Positions 52,000 to 63,509 of a stretch of DNA of 64,000 nucleotides are shown here, piece by piece. The translations under genes and the position numbers were made by a program. Origin of the DNA: Myotis daubentonii (taxonomy: Eukaryota > Chordata > Mammalia > Chiroptera > Vespertilionidae); the NCBI RefSeq assembly GCF_963259705.1, contig NC_081844.1, positions 13,749,715-13,813,714 of the forward strand, written 5' to 3'. Under the pieces are notes generated by a model. It ran no database searches and was not told the DNA's origin. It saw only the letters and a list, made by a program, of their open reading frames with translations. Each line of letters begins with the position of its first letter. Position 1 is the first letter of the stretch.

Positions 52000-53250
52000 C
52001 TTTATGAATAGACATGCTGAGTTAAACAAAATCCAAGAGAGTGTCAGAGTTATGATTCCCTAGTCTCAGAAAAACCAGGGTTTTGACCCTGATCTTTCCC
52101 TTGCCTTTTGATTGGCAACTTGGTTGGATTTGCTTAAATTTAGATTTTGGCTTCTTAACCTTTTAAGCACTCACTTGGGAACTCCTTCTGAAAGAAAGCC
52201 AAGAGTAGAGGTCAAACAAAGTCAAAACAAAGTTGGCAAGAGCCAGGAATTGTGGCCATTTCAGATGTCTGGTTTGCAATGAAACTTCTGGCTTCTCTCC
52301 ATATTTCTGCTTATCGGCCATATTAATGAAGATGGTATACAGCCACATCACCTTTGTAAATTAAGCTGCGAACAATGACAGGGATGTTTATGGATTTCAG
52401 CATTTCATATACATAATCAATGACTAATTAATGTTTGATGATCATGTGGTAAACTGGGAAGTTAGGGAAGAAAAAAAATGAGATCCCCCCCCCCTCATTG
52501 ATCTCTTCTAATCAATATGTAGAAAACAGCTGATTTGGGCCATTTGGATCCCAAAGGAAAATCCTTTCCTTGAGCTGCTGTATACACCACATGCGGGGAC
52601 TATAGCATTGTCAATTTCATTGATTGCCCCTTCGATTTTCATTTCTGCTGAGCTTCCATTAAAGTCATCCATCAGATCTACTTTAAAGAGATTTGCTCAG
52701 AGGGGAGATGACTCTTTGGTGACTGTTGATGACACTTGTTGGTGGTAGTTGCTGGGAGCTGGGACCTCTGTTTTCAGAAGAGGTTTAAGAGGAGAGGACT
52801 TCCAAACTAGTGGTGTTTTTTTTTTTTTTTCCTTCAGGGAAGCTGTTTCATTCCTGGTTGGAAGGACAATTGTGATGGGTCTTGATATGTATTGCCTTTG
52901 AAAGCAACGTGCAGTATTCAGTATCTTGGCTTGGATTCCTTCTTGGCTTCTAAGTCAGTTATTTTAAAAAATTGTGTGTGGGTTCTTGTTAGACAGGCAG
53001 TAAAAATAGCAACTGTGTCACATGTCATTCTTTTAAATTAAGCATTTATGCCACATTTTATATTTCCGAAGTGATCTGCAAGCACTCAGATTCCTTGTCA
53101 GTGACAATGCTTTTGTGAGCCATACTTACGAAGGTATTTCACTCCACCTTAGGAGTGTAGGGACGGATTAACCAGGACTTTAGTGTTGGTGAGCAGGGGT
53201 TGAAGTCCATTCTTGGCCCCACCTTTTGTTAGCCCCTGATTTGTAGTGAT
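52000..53250. other. Intergenic, no gene seen; possible conserved non-coding part
   Basis: A poly-C run lies at about 52486-52494 and a T run at about 52818-52831. The 52510-52760 stretch is non-repetitive. No coding exon was recognised. Confidence 0.35.
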
Positions 53251-53259
53251 CCCCTTCAT

Positions 53260-53482
53260 CAGTGGTTCTCGACCTTCCTAATGCCGTGACCCTTTAATAC
53301 AGTTTCTCATGTTGTGGTGACCCCCAATTTCATTGTTACAAATTGAACATAATTAAAGTATAGCGATTAATCACAAAAACAATATGTAATTATATATGTG
53401 TTTTCTGATGGTCTTAGGCGACCCCTGTGAAAGGGTCGTTCGACCCCCAAAAGGGTCACGACCCACAGGTTGAGAACTGCTA
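53260..53482. mobile_element. SPIN ('space invader') hAT non-autonomous element, copy 2
   Basis: This 223-bp copy starts CAGTGGTTCTCGACCTTCCT and ends ACAGGTTGAGAACTGCTA. It has the SPIN internal segments AATGCCGTGACCCTTTAATA and GGCGACCCCTGTGAAAGGGT. It is flanked by CCCTTCAT (53252-53259) and TCCTTCAT (53483-53490), a 7 of 8 match expected for a hAT target duplication. Confidence 0.92.
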
Positions 53483-53490
53483 TCCTTCAT

Positions 53491-54520
53491 GGAACAAAAT
53501 GGTAGAGACTGAAGTTGAACAGTTCTTGGAGAGATTAATTGAATCTGGGCACAATTACAACAAAATGGTCTTAGTGAGATGGAAATTAGCTCGCTCTAAA
53601 AACCCCTACCAATAGGAGAGTCCACATTTGAGCTAAAATGAATTATTTTCTTAAGTGGGCTAATAAAAGGCTCCTAAAAATGCAGGTGTATCTCTTGGGG
53701 TCATGCTAACTACCTCATTAAAAATTGCAGTGTTGAGTAGTCATGCCCAGAAATACTGACATCTTTCTTGCTCTTTGGGTTCCAATGGGAAGTCCGGAAA
53801 CACTGTGAGTTATTTTTATTTATCCCATTTCCACCCCAGCTTATAATAAGAATTAATTCTCTTATAAGAGGATCATTTCATTTAGTATACTGCTCCTCGG
53901 GTTCCACTTTTAGTAATTGTTCATCATATTCTGGGGAAACGTAGCTCTCACAATTAAAATTTACTCAATGTGTTCAGTGATTCTCTCTTTACCTAGTACT
54001 GATTAAGTCGCTAAAATGTAAAAAGAAAATCTACCGTTATTGGTAATTTTAGCCGCATAATTGCTTGAATCATTTCTTAAATGATTTTTATAAATTTCAT
54101 TTTCATAAGCAGCCTCACAGAGATATGTTCATTCACACATTCATTCATTCAACTAGCCAGTTACCATTCACTGGGGTCCTACAATGATTAAAATGTTGGG
54201 CCAGGAGCTGTGAGCTTTTTTTACAAGCCTCAGGGCATAGAGCTAGAAATGTGTCCAGTGTAGATCTGAATATTGTCAGACAAGTTTCTGAGGATAAATA
54301 AAAGCTTGCCTCAGAAAATAAAAGTGATTAAATGTAGAGCATTCCTACAACTTAAAGCAACTGCTATGCCGGACATGATGGTCTTCCTTAATCAGAAACA
54401 AACAAGATCAGGCATGCATTCTGGAGAAACCACAGTGAAGATAAAACATTGGAAGACAGGCATTGGAGTACTCTGTAGCTGGCAACAATCAAACAGGATG
54501 GTCAATTGCATTATGCATAT
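53491..54520. other. Intergenic, no gene seen
   Basis: No coding exon or repeat family was recognised. Confidence 0.35.
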
Positions 54521-54524
54521 TACA

Positions 54525-54650
54525 TATATTAGCTTTAATCTTCCAAAATGACACTATAAGGCCAGTATTGTTCCCATTTTATAGATGAGAAAACTGAACT
54601 TCCAAGAAGTACTTGGCAACTAGTAAACCAAAGCGCTGGAATTGGAACAT
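54525..54650 (-). repeat. MIR SINE fragment (minus)
   Basis: CCCATTTTATAGATGAGAAA followed by CTTGGCAACTAGTAAACC and CGCTGGAATTGGAAC matches reversed MIR. Confidence 0.55.
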
Positions 54651-55099
54651 ATGTTTTTTTCAGAACATGCTGCTTTTCATGCTGGTTCCTCAGGTCGCAG
54701 CAATCTGCGCAGAACTATAGAATTAGTGCCACAGAAATAGAACAGGTGGTATTCTCCTGGCTCACTCCTGTATGGCTGGACCCTTAGCCCCATTCTAAGT
54801 CCTTCTACATGGATCAAAGGACTCCATCAACTGTGGGAGTGTTTGTGCCTGGGGAAGGGTGGACATGAGGGTGGTCTGGGAGGAAGTGTGTGGGGATTTT
54901 GTCTACATTGAGATAGGACAAGACCACAGACTTAGTAGTAGGAGAAATAGGAAGTGAAGCATCAAATAGGACACGTAGATTTTAAGCAAGGTGATTAGGA
55001 AAATGATGGTGACATTAACAAATGGGGAGCATTTGGTTCCCGGAATTGGAGTGTTACTGGCCAGCTGGAGACTCAAACTTGAGTAAAATTGAGTCTTAG

Positions 55100-55960
55100 C
55101 CCCAGAGTTCAAGGTCTACTTCACATTCTCCTAAGTCAGTCTCATTAAGGAAAGACAAATCTGGATTTGTAAAAAGTCTGATTTACTGAAAAGAATAATG
55201 AAAATTGAGAGCTGGAGGAAGTGTTAATCTGTATTGTTTAGACCAAACCTATAAAATTCAGAGATAAGGAAATAGCGCATAGCAAGTTCGGGCTTTCTGA
55301 AAGTTACTTTACCTTTTAGTATTTGAGCCCTAATAAAACCAGGGGAAAAAAGTTGTTAACAGGCACAATTTAAAAATAAAAACCTGTGTGACATAAGCAT
55401 CTGCAATTCTGGTTTTATTAGTTTCTGGATTAATTGCATGTCTCAGAATTAAATCTAGTTGACCTGTTTAAGGCCCAGTGGCAGTAAGTCTGTGCTGCTC
55501 AGAGTTCTTTCATCTGGCAGATTGGCATGTGGTCTGCTAGCCCCGATGGGGTGGTCTGTGAAGTCAAGACGAGATCCTCACTCACAAACAACTCTGTCAG
55601 GCTCCTCAGTGATGCCTGAAATTGTACCAGGAAGTATTCTTTACTTTTCAAATGCCTGCTATTAGAATAAAGAAATTCAATAACTTTAGCACCTTATTAA
55701 AAGAAAATATTATTAAAGGAAGACAAGGGAAGTTTGATAATGCAAAATAACTGAATGAAATGGTGGGATACCCTGTTCCCTCACTGACATCATAGTGGCT
55801 GTTGTAACACAGTGGGGAATGCATTGGCTGGGTGACAAATAGGTCAGAGAGAACTTTGGGAACTCGGCGATAGGCTCAAAACACTTAAAAATAAGAATCC
55901 TCTGACAGATGCCATCAGAAATATTGAGTTAATTTCAGGACTAACCAAATTTTTAAAAAT
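55100..55960. other. Intergenic, no gene seen
   Basis: No coding exon or clear repeat family was recognised. The 68-residue frame at 55459 has no recognisable domain. Confidence 0.35.
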
Positions 55961-55968
55961 ACTTTCAG

Positions 55969-56196
55969 TCTTGGCCGGTGTGGTTCAGTCGTTGAGAGCC
56001 TCATGCACCAAGAGGCTGCCAGTTCAATTCCCTGTCAGGGCACATCCCCGGATTGCTGGCTTAATTCCCAGTAGGGCTCAATTCCCAGTAGGGGGCACGC
56101 GGGAGGTAGTGGATGGATGTTTCTCTCTCTCATTGATGTTCTTCTCTCTCCCTCTCGCTTCCTCTCTCTCCCAAATCCATAAGAACATATTAAAAT
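55969..56196 (+). repeat. VES-type SINE with a small internal duplication
   Basis: The head TCTTGGCCGGTGTGGTTCAG is followed by CAGTTCAATTCCCTGTCAGG. The segment CAATTCCCAGTAGGG appears twice in tandem at about 56063-56096 (once as TAATTCCCAGTAGGGCT). The tail is CAAATCCATAAGAACATATT. Confidence 0.88.
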
Positions 56197-56544
56197 ACTT
56201 TTAAAATTACTTAAAAATATTAGTCTGCTAGATCCCCATAATAATCTTTTCCAATTGTATAGTCATTTGCAAATTTCAAATAACCCATCTCATTATTTCA
56301 GTAGGTCCTATTTCATAGATAAGGAGACAGAGACCCTCGGAACTTAAGTTCAAATGAGAAACCTGGGGCCACTGTCTCCTAAACTGGGGCGAGTGCTCCT
56401 CTCAGAGTCTGCCCTCCAGGCCACTTCAGGTGCTGTCATTATGTGCTCATCGCCCCGATTCCACATCTGGTTGGAAGGTACGACGGACAGGGGCTATGCT
56501 GACTCCACAGCCGGTTTCCTCGTGCCCACAGCAGCAGGTCTGTC

Positions 56545-56940
56545 TTGGCTGCACAATAAGATCCCCGAGGCCCAAGCCTCATTCTGAGAGATTCGGATTT
56601 AATTTGTCTGAGGTTTGATCTGGGCATCAATATAACTTTAAAAAATCTTCCTGGATCATTTTGATGTTCATCCAAGGTGTAGGAACACTGGTCTATTAGT
56701 GATGGCTCTTAGTATGTCAGGGATGCCTCTTAGTAGGGTGTGTGCTAGTGTGTGTGTGCGTGTCCACACACACATACTCATACACACCAGAATCACCTGC
56801 AGGGCTTTTAAATGCTCTACAAGCCTCCCTTCTCTGTGTGTATCAGAGAGATCTTCTTTGTTTGTTCGGATGTCGTGGGGAGAGATGGGAGAGAGTTGGG
56901 AGTAGAAATTTGTATTAAAAATATTCCTGGATGATTTTGT
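56545..56940. repeat. Possible old Charlie/MER-type DNA transposon fragments
   Basis: AGAGATTCGGATTTAATTTG and CACACCAGAATCACCTGCAG resemble segments of old non-autonomous Charlie (MER) elements, perhaps two adjacent pieces. Diverged; low certainty. Confidence 0.35.
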
Positions 56941-57669
56941 TAACTGCGTGGCTTCTGCAATATATAGATCATCTTTCAGGTTAAAGGGGCATGGTGGCTC
57001 ACCAATAGCTGGCTGACACTGTTCACATGGCCCCAGTGCTCAAAGCAGGTGGCAGTGCCCACCATGCGAGCTGAGGAAATGCGACTGCAGAGGGGAAGGC
57101 CGCCCATCGCCAGGGGCAGAGGGACAGCAGTGATCCGGTGGGAAGACTGGGCTCAGGGACAAACCTTTAGGAACTACGGCGAGGTTGTTCCTGTCCAGTC
57201 ATTCTGGTACCAAGGCCCTGCGGGAGGATTGTCTGGTTCAGTCATTTGCACAATAATATTTGTTACATGTCCAGACTGTGCCAGGCACCTGGCTAGATAG
57301 GCACCTGGGATGCAATGGTGAACAAAACAGATGAATGTTAAGTTGTGGTTCCAGAAAGCTCCCGTGCCCTATAAGGAGAATGCTGCCAAGGGCACTTGAG
57401 TTCTTGCAAATGACTCCCAGAGCACCTCAACTTCTAGCTAATGCCCAGCTAGGGTAGCATTTCTATAGCTGGTCTGGCCAGTTTGCTGTTTTAGCTCAAC
57501 TCCAAGGAGACTAAGGCGTAAATATGCAGAGAGTTCCCTCTGCTGGGCAGATGCCATTATTGCATAGCAAGAGCCTGGAGCAGGCCTACTACCAGGTGGA
57601 AACCGAGAGCATTCAACCTTGTTCCCTCAATGTGTAGCACGGTGTCCGCACATACTTGGTGCATAATGA

Positions 57670-58025
57670 ATGTTCCTCTAGAAATTTATAGACAAAGATG
57701 TTTCTTGCAGCACTATTTAGACTGTATTTAAAAATGAAAATGACAATAAGTAAATAAGGTTATCTCCACAGTATAGCCAGTTAGAGAGTCAATAAAATTA
57801 TGCTTTCAGGGGTTTTCAAAATCATTGTGAAAGATTTATCATATTATGGCAAGTGTTAAAAAGCAAGCTGCTTAAAATTTTTATCTAATCTGTAGAAAAT
57901 AGGTACAGAAAAAGCACTGGAGGAAATACTGGGAAATGCTAACAGTAGAATGTAATTTCCTGTTTGTCTATTTTTTCCCTCTATAGTGAGAATATATTAC
58001 TTCTACAGTCAGAAAAATAGCTAAC
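57670..58025 (+). repeat. L1 LINE 3' fragment (old L1M-type)
   Basis: GATGTTTCTTGCAGCACTAT, then TAAAATTATGCTTTCAGGGG, and AGCACTGGAGGAAATACTGG with GCTAACAGTAGAATG follow the order of an L1 ORF2-end/3' UTR remnant. Confidence 0.55.
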
Positions 58026-58084
58026 TAAATTCTATGATATAATCCTTCCACTTCAAGTTTTCAAGGCCGTTAGAATTCCCCGTT

Positions 58085-58213
58085 GCATACAGGATGGGGA
58101 GCACGTGGCTCTGTGCATACAGGATGGGGAGTACATGGCTCTGTGCATACAGGATGGGGAATAAATGGCTCTGTGCATACAGGATGGGGAGTACATGGCT
58201 CTGTGCATACAGG
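58085..58213. repeat. 30-bp minisatellite, 4.3 units
   Basis: Units begin at 58085, 58115, 58145 and 58175, with a partial unit at 58205. Each starts GCATACAGGATGGGGA and ends TGGCTCTGT, with one to three substitutions between units. The unit is a multiple of three, so it reads open on both strands, but the resulting frames look incidental. Confidence 0.95.
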
Positions 58214-58484
58214 CCTTTGCAAATCTCCAGCCCATATTAACTGTAAATTGCCCATTTGGCATACTCTTTTGCCAACTTCCCCATGTAATCTTTGTCCTTC
58301 TATCCAATATAAGCAGTTGACTTATGATAGGGGGCAGAGCAGATTTTTGTGGATGACATGCTGCTCTCCCTTACTGCTGCCAGCATTGGAATTAATGTTC
58401 ATATATGATTCAACTCGTCTCTGCTTAATTGGCTCAAGTAGTGACAGGCAACATGAACCCACTGATTGTCTGGTTATATTACTA

Positions 58485-59082
58485 CTAGAGGCCCGGTGCA
58501 TGAATTTGTGCACAGCGGGGGGGGGGTGGTGAAGGGGAGGGGCCACGGGAGGTTGGCCACTGGCCCTGAGGAGGGAGCCAGCCCTTGGCCCCCTGGGGAA
58601 GGGGCTGCATCCACCGCTACCAACCCCTGGTTCCCTGTCCCAGCCTGGCATGGAAAGAATGAATGCTGACACCGCCGTCAGCACCCTGCCACCATTTGGT
58701 TCCCTGTCTCCCCTCCTCCTCCTTCCCTCGCCACTGTGCCGCCACCGCAGCGGGCAGATAGCCCCTGGGGAAGGGAGAGGATGGGAGTGAGACAAACCCT
58801 TGTGTTGAGGGAGCTGTTCTGCTACTTATGAAATCCCAACCCAGAAGCAGGTCGTCTATGAATAGTTTAGCACCAGGGGCTGATGGGGGCCAGCTGGCCC
58901 GAAGGTGGGGGTGGGGGGCTGTGGGCAATTGGCTGTGAGAGCACACTGACCACCAGGGGGCAGCTCCTGCATTGAGCGTCTGTCCCTAGGTGGTCAATGC
59001 ACATCATAGCGACTGGTTGACGGGTTGTTCCAGTCGTTCCAGTTGTTTGGTCGTAACGGTCACTTAGGCTTTTATATATATA
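58485..59082 (-). mobile_element. HeliBat-type Helitron (minus), first of a three-element array
   Basis: The + strand starts CTAGAGGCCCGGTGCATGAA and ends CACTTAGGCTTTTATATATA. It contains GACCACCAGGGGGCAG (58948-58963). Its 5' end abuts the next Helitron's 3' CTAG end directly. Confidence 0.85.
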
Positions 59083-59218
59083 CTAGAGGCCCAGTGCACG
59101 AAATTCGTGCACTGGGGGATAGGGTTCCCTCAGCCAAGCCTGCCCCTCAGTCCGGGAGCCCTCAGTGGTTGTCCTACTGATGGCCACAGTCTGGTGGCAG
59201 AGGCTCGGTGCAGGAGTC

Positions 59219-59220
<2 letters not shown>

Positions 59221-59268
<48 letters not shown>
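59221..59268. repeat. (GT)n microsatellite inside a Helitron
   Basis: This is an uninterrupted run of about 24 GT dinucleotides. Confidence 0.95.
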
Positions 59269-59269
<1 letters not shown>

Positions 59270-59439
59270 TGCTGGGGCCTGCCCCCAGCCACACCTTGGA
59301 GGCTTGGAACAGGCACTCCTCTCTGTTGATCTCTCAGGCTCCTGGCCTCCATTGCATGTTGTACTCTTCCTTGAGCTGTGGCCAGGGTGGGGCGCCCTTT
59401 CCTGCTGTGGGATCACCAGGGCGACCCAGGGACAGGCGT

Positions 59440-60030
59440 ACAGGGGGGCTGGCTGGAGGCCACCCTATCCTGCTGTGGGATCGCATCAGCAATTTCATGG
59501 GCAGGCAGGTGCACACAGGGGCTGGCTGCCAGCTGCCCTTTCCTGCTCTGGGATCGCAGCAGCGCCCAGGGGCAGGTGTGCACAGGGGCTGGCTGCAGGC
59601 CGCCCTTTCTTGCTCTATGATTGGTGCAGCAGGCGCACACAGGGGCTGGCTGCAGGCCGCCCTTTCCTGCTCCGTGATCGCCACGCCGATCCCACAGGCA
59701 GGCGCACACGGGGGGCTGGCTAGATGCCGCTCTTTCCTGCTCAGGGATCGCAGGCGACCCAGGGGCAGGCGCACACAGGGGCTGGCTGCAGGCTGCCCTT
59801 TCCTGCTCTGTGATCCCCACTGCGATTCCACAGGCAGGCGCACAGGGGGGCTGGCTAGAGGCTGCTGTTTCCTGCTCCATGATCTCCGGGGTGATCCCAC
59901 AGGCAGGTGCACACAGGGGCTGGCTGCAGGCCACCCTTTCCTACTGTGGGATCCCATCCACGATCCCATGGGCAGTCAGGTGCACAGGGGGGCTGGCTGC
60001 AGGCCTCCCTTTCCTGCTGCAGGATCTCTG
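59440..60030. repeat. ~70-bp minisatellite inside a Helitron, about nine units
   Basis: GGGGCTGGCTG(C/G)AGGC followed by CCCTTTCCTGCT and a GGGATCGC-like end recurs at about 59447, 59518, 59587, 59642, 59711, 59777, 59846, 59918 and 59988. Spacing is 55-72 bases with substitutions. Confidence 0.9.
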
Positions 60031-60382
60031 GTTGCTCATCCCTGGCAGGGGCCGCCAGGGAAGAGGTGGCGCCTGCCTCTTCCCTGCCCCCCTCCGGCTT
60101 CTCCGATCACTGGCAGGGGGGCGGGCAAAGGCAGCCGGTTCTCCAATCCTGGGCCAGGGGCAGTGCCTCCCGGCTCTTGCCTGCCGCCTATGTTTCCAAT
60201 CACCGTCCTTCCCCTATGGCCTCCCATCATTGCCCCTATGTATGCAAATTAACCGCCATCTTTGTTGGTGGTTAACTGCCATCTTGGTTGGCAGTTAATT
60301 TGCATATCGCCCTGATTAGCCAATGGGAAGGGTAGCGGTCGTACGCTAATTACCATGTTTCTCTTTTATTAGATAGGATAAA

Positions 60383-61100
60383 CTAGGGGCCCAGTGCACG
60401 AATTTGTGCACCTTGAAAGGAACTGTGGGCCACAAGGCTGCGGTGGGCACAGGGGTGAGTCTCGGCCTATTCATCATGCCCCCTCCAGATCCCTCCTTCT
60501 GTGGCCCCTGGTCTCCTGTCTGCTGGCAGCTCCGCTCTTGCTGCTGCTGCTCCCAGGTGCTGATGGCACTGGCCCCACTTGCACTCGCTGATGGCATGGA
60601 GCGATTGGGGCCAGTGCCATCAGCGGGTGTGAGCAACGGCTGCTGCCCCAATCGCCCCTCAGGAGCAAGGGGAGGTGGAGAAGCCCTCAGGGGTGATCAG
60701 GGTTGGCAGCTGCTGCTTGCACCCACTGACAGTGCCAAGCAATTGGGACTGGCACCGGGCGCCGGCTGTGGGTGCGAGCGGGGCTGGTGCCGGAGGCAGG
60801 TGCAAGGCCCGGGCAGGACTGTGGTGCATGGGAGCAAAGAATTTTCAGTAACCACTAGAGACTCACCCTATGGCAGTGACCAGCACCTTGCCTTGTTCTG
60901 GCGCCCCTGCTCCACCATCCCACTGCAGCTGATGCCCGCCATGTTCCATGCTCTGTTGCCTGCTGCCGACGCCCACCATATGCTTCATGCCCTCGCTGGT
61001 GGTCAGTGCACGTCATAGCAACTGGTTGTTTGGTTGTTTGGTTGTTTAGTTGTTCCACCATTCAGTCTATTTGCATTTTAGGGTTTTATATATATATAGA
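60383..61100 (-). mobile_element. HeliBat-type Helitron (minus), third of the array
   Basis: The + strand starts CTAGGGGCCCAGTGCACGAA and ends GGGTTTTATATATATATAGA before T. Four bases separate it from the previous Helitron. The sequence near 60993-61030 (GGTGGTCAGTGCACGTCATA) is shared with the copy at 58485-59082. Confidence 0.85.
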
Positions 61101-62600
61101 TGATGGTGTTTTCATACTTGAAGGTTTGGGAAGGCCCTAGGAATCCCCTGAAGTGGGTATGGTTGGGCTGTGCCTACCTGAACCCCTCTTGGACATGGCA
61201 CTTTGTGCCACCCTCCTGTCCCACGCAGGCAGTCTCTGTAGCAGTGGTTTCCCCACTGTTCTGGCCTGGGCTCTGGTCTCACCTCGACAGCTTTTGTGCT
61301 GCAGCCCAGGCCCAGCGGAGCAGAATCCTGGGGAGAAGCTGGTAAAGAAGGAGGAAAAGTGGGCTATGGGGAGAGGTGGAAAGGGGAGTGTGAGGTGGAG
61401 CCCAGACAAAAAGCAATTAAATCCAGCATTTGGCTTTGCAAAAATTTCCTGCAGGAGGAGGAGCCACTAAAAGAATGATTCCCAGAATGACACCCTAATT
61501 GCCTGCAGAAAGCAACTAGGGGCTGGGCAGTGAACGCAAGCAGCTCCCAGGTGGGCAGGAGTCACATGTCACATCCTTCCTTTTCACATTTCATGTTTGT
61601 ATTTAAAGCTCCCGTTCCAGACCCATAAACAGTAGGCCTCGCCAGTGATGACTCCTGCAGGCCCCCTGGAAACCATTAGAGGCATGCTTCCCATTAATAG
61701 GCTGTTCAGGGAAGGCAAAATCAATACTTTCCAGGCAGACATCTTGCAGATGCAAATTTATATCATCCAAATACTCCTGGTTACTGGCCCATCTCCTCTT
61801 CGAAATGGCCACATGGTAATGTTGCATTTCATAAAGACGGATATTGGCTTGCACTTCTCAGTGTGCACACAGTGAAAGAAAGAAATGCTCACAGGAATGG
61901 CTATTTGCAAAGGATTTTTAGGTGGTGTTGGTGGCATCTAGCTGCCTTTGGTTATTGCAAGTAAATTCCATCATGTGACTTATAAGTGAAATACCTAATA
62001 GAATTATTATGTTAAAGACCCTGAGACATTAAACAGCGCCTAATGTGGATAGCTCTAGGTCTGATTGAGTGAGGCTGGACTAGTCGCTCTGCAATAAAGA
62101 TACACTATATTTCAAGGACCTGGAGACCGAGATATGACCGGAAGGCGAGTTTTCTAGGAATGCTGCTCTTTGTGAGCGGCTTTGAATAATTAAACTCATC
62201 AGTAGCAGCCACTGTTCCACACCTGCAGCCCTGCGTCCTCTTTTCTCCATCTTCGAATATATCGCTGTAATGACGCCCCATCTGCTCTTTCTCCTGAGAA
62301 GCGGACTCAGCTTCGGAGGATGCAGATTAGAGATGACCATGAAGCAGAGGCATCTCTCATTTTTTAACACCCATCCCCCGCACCCCCATTTCTCCCCTCA
62401 CCTTGACCCTACTGCGCATCATTAGCCTTCTGTTCCCTCCACTTGGAGAGAATGCTAGTAAGTGGAAATGTTTTCTGTAGGGTGGGGAATGGGCACTCTG
62501 TTGAGGCAACTGGAAGAAGTTAAAAGAGCATTGCACAGGGCGTGACATTCTGTCCTTATTTTGTTGCTAATCTGTGGGTTACACTGGGCAAGTCACTTAC
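61101..62600. other. Intergenic, no gene seen; possible conserved non-coding DNA
   Basis: About 61490-62340 is non-repetitive with no transposon recognised. Open frames here lack recognisable domains. Confidence 0.35.
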
Positions 62601-62604
62601 CTCC

Positions 62605-62895
62605 ATTGGTCCCTTCTATTTAACTACTGCTGTGTGACAGATGGTCCCAAAAGTAGCAGCTTAAACCACACATGTTTATCATCTCACGTCATTTCCGAGG
62701 GTCAGGAATCCAGCAGCAGTGTTGCTGGCTGCCTCCAGCTCAGGTCTCTCACTGCCTTTTCCACTAGCCTGCGGACAGTCACTAGCCATTCTTTGTAATG
62801 AAGGCTGCTGGGAAGGGAAAATGTCTTTGGAAGAGGTGACACAATCTGCTCATTATGAGCTACTTGCGCTCCCTTCCAGCTTGGCTTCATATATT
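62605..62895 (-). repeat. MaLR (MLT1-type) LTR fragment (minus)
   Basis: TTTAACTACTGCTGTGTGAC, AGTAGCAGCTTAAACCACAC and GTTTATCATCTCACGTCATT match the reversed MLT1 3' end. Confidence 0.5.
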
Positions 62896-62984
62896 TGGCA
62901 AGCAACACGGAAAATGGAAAGTGTGGGGGGTTTAGAGGAACACAGGCCGGTGTTAACATCTGGATCCCTCCACTTAGCTGGAGA

Positions 62985-63100
62985 ATTTGACTAAGTTGCC
63001 TAACATCTCTGAGCCTCAGTTCCTGTCCATTAAGCGGGAGAAATGCCATTTACCCCACAGGGTTGTGGTGAGAATTGAATGAGATAATTCTCATAGGCCT
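62985..63100 (+). repeat. MIR SINE fragment
   Basis: CCTAACATCTCTGAGCCTCA and ACCCCACAGGGTTGTGGTGA, then AATTGAATGAGATAAT, match MIR well. Confidence 0.65.
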
Positions 63101-63509
63101 TGGTGCTCTCCCTTCTCTAGCAGGTGTTTGGGCCATGTTAGCTTTCTTCTCCCCCTACCTTGGAAATAGTCTGGAGGAAATCTATTGATAAACGAAAAAT
63201 CAAAGACGTATGCAGGCACTGAGATGCTGTCAATGATGGCATTAAGCATGTGATTTGTGTGATTTTATTCATCGCAGCGTCATTAAATCTTCACATATTA
63301 AGCTGGGAGGTAACTTATTTAGTCCATTTTTCAGATGTCAAACTAGCAGCCAAAATGCCCTCTCAGGATGGGTCAGTGTCATCCATTTGCTCTGGGGACA
63401 CAGGGTGGATATCGGAGGCCTTGCCATTAGCCAGGGCCCTCTCCCAGCTTCCTCATGACATCTCATGGCGTGGCCACTGCAACCAGATTTTCTTAGTAGG
63501 GAGAGTTCG

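Larger units (their letters stand above)
59083..60378 (-). mobile_element. HeliBat-type Helitron (minus), 1.3 kb, with internal tandem repeats
   Basis: The + strand starts CTAGAGGCCCAGTGCACGAA, with the inverted GTGCACGAAATTCGTGCAC, and ends CTTTTATTAGATAGGA before T. It holds a (GT)n microsatellite and a ~70-bp minisatellite. The 381-codon open frame inside is repeat-encoded and not a RepHel protein, so the element is non-autonomous. Confidence 0.85.

Noticed and set aside
58083..58532. 149-codon frame starting with HTGWG repeats
   Set aside because: The repeat period of 30 bases keeps the frame open; nothing supports a protein.
59414..60030. Possible CRISPR-like array of repeats
   Set aside because: Repeats are degenerate with no unique spacers, and the DNA is mammalian; it is a minisatellite.
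59107..60252. 381-codon frame with repeated GWLQAALS-like units
   Set aside because: It is encoded by a microsatellite and minisatellite inside a Helitron, in all frames and both strands; there are no Rep or helicase motifs.
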